Of a stretch of 5,975 nt of DNA, positions 4,620 through 5,975 are shown in pieces. The stretch lies in the NCBI GenBank assembly GCA_046760445.1, contig JBHIEE010000148.1, forward strand, positions 1 to 5,975, in the 5' to 3' direction. This stretch comes from JBHIEE01 sp046760445. GTDB lineage: Bacteria > Acidobacteriota > Aminicenantia > JdFR-78. Position numbers and translations under genes: made by a program. Position 1 is the first letter of the stretch, and each line of letters starts with the position of its first letter. A model generated the notes under the pieces. That model was not told where the DNA came from, did no database searches, and worked only from the letters and a program-made list of their open reading frames with translations.

Positions 4620-5534
4620 ATGAAAAATAAACTAATTGTTTTTGGCATCGCTTTTTTATTAATTTCTCTTTCTCTTTTGGCTCAGGAAGAGACTTCTTTA
4701 GCACAGGATATTACTGTTAGGAAAGATGAAATTCAAGACAATGTGATTACTTTTGGGGGAAATATTTTAGTGGAAGGGAAAGTTAGAGACAGTGTGATTG
4801 CTTTTGGAGGTAGAATTACTATTAATGGAGAAGTTGGGGATGCAGTGGTTGGATTAGGCTCAGTGATTAAATTAGGACCATCGGCAAGAATTAAAGGAGA
4901 TTTAGTTGCCCTTGGGGGACACTTAGAAAAAGATGTAGGAAGTGTAGTTGAAGGCGATACTCTCTATTTTAAAACCACAGAAGACTTAACTAAAATATTA
5001 AGTCAAGCTTTAAAAGGAATATTTTCTATTTCTTTTGTTCCCTTTATTTTAGTTCTAAAATTTATTAATATTTTTATCTGGTTTATTCTCGCTATATTAT
5101 TAGTTGCTATTTTCCCTAACCAAATTTCTTTTGCTTCGTCTCAGATAGAAAAAAGTTTCTGGCCAATCTGTGGAACAGGGTTTTTAGCAATAATCATTTT
5201 TACTGGGTTGGTACTATTTTCTGCTCTTCTATGTTTTTTTCTAATCGGGATTCCATTGATATTCTTATTAGTTCTATTAGGATTTATTATCCAATTCTTT
5301 GGCAGAATAGTTTTGTTTTATTTCTTTGGAGAAAAATTACTGCAGGCTTTCAATAGCCGGCAGACATCAGGGATAATTATTGTTATTGTTGGAGTAGTAA
5401 TAGTCAGTATAATAAGGTTTATTCCAGCTATAGGTTTATTATTTGCTTTTTGTTTAAGTATAATCGGATGGGGAGTAGTAATAAGAACAAAATTTGGGAC
5501 GAAAGAAAACTGGTTTCGAAAAACAAGTTCTTGA
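4620..5534 (+). CDS. Membrane protein with N-terminal bactofilin-like repeats
   Basis: This 304-residue protein is the third gene of the sigma operon. It starts 3 bp after the anti-sigma stop, with a good Shine-Dalgarno site (GGGGAG, 4607-4612). Residues 1-22 look like a signal sequence or signal anchor (MKNK, then hydrophobic to LLAQ). Residues 40-112 hold four short repeats that begin DNVITFGGNILVEGKV, DSVIAFGGRITINGEV, DAVVGLGSVIKLG and DLVALGGHLEKD. These are rungs of a right-handed beta-helix like that of bactofilins (polymer-forming cytoskeletal proteins), but here they are probably periplasmic. Residues about 134-288 are strongly hydrophobic, with four or five membrane segments and a conserved-looking FFLIGIPLIFLLVLLGF stretch (206-222). 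The end is polar and positive (KFGTKENWFRKTSS). Proteins of this layout are known next to ECF sigma/anti-sigma pairs, but I know of no established function. It may be an envelope scaffold or take part in sensing. Confidence 0.85.
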   Translation: MKNKLIVFGIAFLLISLSLLAQEETSLAQDITVRKDEIQDNVITFGGNILVEGKVRDSVIAFGGRITINGEVGDAVVGLGSVIKLGPSARIKGDLVALGGHLEKDVGSVVEGDTLYFKTTEDLTKILSQALKGIFSISFVPFILVLKFINIFIWFILAILLVAIFPNQISFASSQIEKSFWPICGTGFLAIIIFTGLVLFSALLCFFLIGIPLIFLLVLLGFIIQFFGRIVLFYFFGEKLLQAFNSRQTSGIIIVIVGVVIVSIIRFIPAIGLLFAFCLSIIGWGVVIRTKFGTKENWFRKTSS

Positions 5535-5591
5535 ATTAATTTCCGAATAAGTTGGAATCTTTCTCTATAAGTAGCTATAATTCAAGAATTT
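5525..5591. terminator. Possible bidirectional terminator between convergent genes
   Basis: TTCTTGAATTA (5528-5538) and TAATTCAAGAA (5578-5588) are perfect 11-bp inverted copies. They extend to 14 pairs (5525-5538 with 5578-5591) if one G-T pair is allowed. The arms cover the last codons and stop of each gene. On the plus strand the second arm runs into TTTCTTTTT, and on the minus strand the exit is followed by GTTTTTC, so either transcript would end in U-rich RNA. The 39-nt loop is long and the stem AT-rich, so a classical intrinsic terminator is not certain. Confidence 0.45.
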
Positions 5592-5975
5592 CTTTTTCCT
5601 TGGCTTTAGCTAACTCTTCCACCTTTTTGATATAAATATCTGTCAATTCCTGAAGTTTTTCATAACCCCAGTATTTATCATCTTCACTGATTTCTTTATT
5701 TCTTTCTGATTCTTCAATTGCTTCTTTGCTTTCTCTCCTCATTATCCGAAGAGCAGTTCTTTCTTCCTCCAAAATTCTGCCAATATGTTTGGCAATTTGG
5801 GTTCGAGATTCCTCATCTAAAGGAGGAATTGGCACTTTTAGCGTTTTTCCATCATTTATTGGATTTAATCCTAAATCTGCTTTTCTGATCGCTCTATCAA
5901 TTGGCTCCAAAAGAGAAGGGTCCCAAGGCTGAACAGTAATTAAGTTTGTGTCAGGTACGGAAAGCGTGGCTACTT
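5575..5975 (-). CDS. frr: Ribosome recycling factor, C-terminal part (5' end outside the window)
   Basis: The last 132 residues of ribosome recycling factor are visible. With EF-G this protein splits the post-termination ribosome so that it can start a new round. The frame is open to the window edge, reading VATLSVPDTNLITVQPWDPSLL before the first in-frame TTG at 5910. Characteristic segments follow in order: QPWD, IDRAIRKADLGLNP, NDGKTLKVPIPPLDEESR, the arginine-rich helix RTALRIMRRESKEAIEES, the EDDKYWGYEKLQELTDIYIKKVEELAKAKEKEIL helix, and a normal C-terminus. The family is usually about 185 residues, so some 50 N-terminal residues lie beyond the window. The visible sequence has no defect. 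In many bacteria frr follows pyrH (with tsf and rpsB); here those would be to the right, outside the window. Confidence 0.97.
   Translation of the reverse strand, partial: VATLSVPDTNLITVQPWDPSLLEPIDRAIRKADLGLNPINDGKTLKVPIPPLDEESRTQIAKHIGRILEEERTALRIMRRESKEAIEESERNKEISEDDKYWGYEKLQELTDIYIKKVEELAKAKEKEILEL

Noticed and set aside
5575..5910. A complete 111-residue protein starting at the TTG at 5910
   Set aside because: The frame stays open to the window edge and encodes the conserved QPWD region of ribosome recycling factor, so the gene simply continues outside the window.
5726..5932. Plus-strand open frame of 68 codons
   Set aside because: It is the reverse-strand shadow of ribosome recycling factor, whose conservation is unmistakable.

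Overview
The window is AT-rich, densely coded bacterial DNA. An LolA-type periplasmic lipoprotein carrier implies a two-membrane (diderm) cell envelope. The gene mix (AMMECR1-domain protein, Na+/solute symporter, ECF sigma factor with a zinc-finger anti-sigma, bactofilin-like membrane protein, ribosome recycling factor) fits an uncultivated anaerobic lineage. Aminicenantes-, Omnitrophota- or WOR-3-like bacteria come to mind, but this placement is a guess from protein flavour and not from a marker gene.

Layout: (1) 1-1023, plus strand: short degenerate heptamer repeats at the left edge, a good sigma70-type promoter that would give an almost leaderless mRNA, a 128-aa protein of unknown function, then an AMMECR1-family protein (AmmeMemoRadiSam protein A). 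(2) 998-2440, minus strand: a complete sodium:solute symporter whose 3' end overlaps the AMMECR1 gene by 26 bp, tail to tail. (3) 2441-2765: a 325-bp divergent intergenic region with three separate inverted repeats, one of them inside a GC-rich island, and promoters on both strands. (4) 2766-5534, plus strand: lolA, an ECF sigma factor, its membrane-bound anti-sigma factor, and a membrane protein with bactofilin-like repeats. (5) 5575-5975, minus strand: the C-terminal part of ribosome recycling factor (frr), cut by the window edge and convergent with the previous gene across a perfect 11-bp inverted repeat.

The main discovery candidate is a small envelope-stress circuit. The ECF sigma gene and lolA are each preceded by a near-identical ECF-type promoter (AAACTCT, then CGTAT, with exactly 16 nt between AAC and CGT in both). 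This suggests that the sigma factor activates itself, its anti-sigma, the bactofilin-like protein and lolA. The sigma mRNA would begin with a small stem-loop placed directly against the start codon. A second theme is leaderless translation: the 128-aa gene and lolA both have TATAAT about 10 bases before the ATG and no Shine-Dalgarno sequence. No tRNA, rRNA, CRISPR array, transposase or phage gene was seen.
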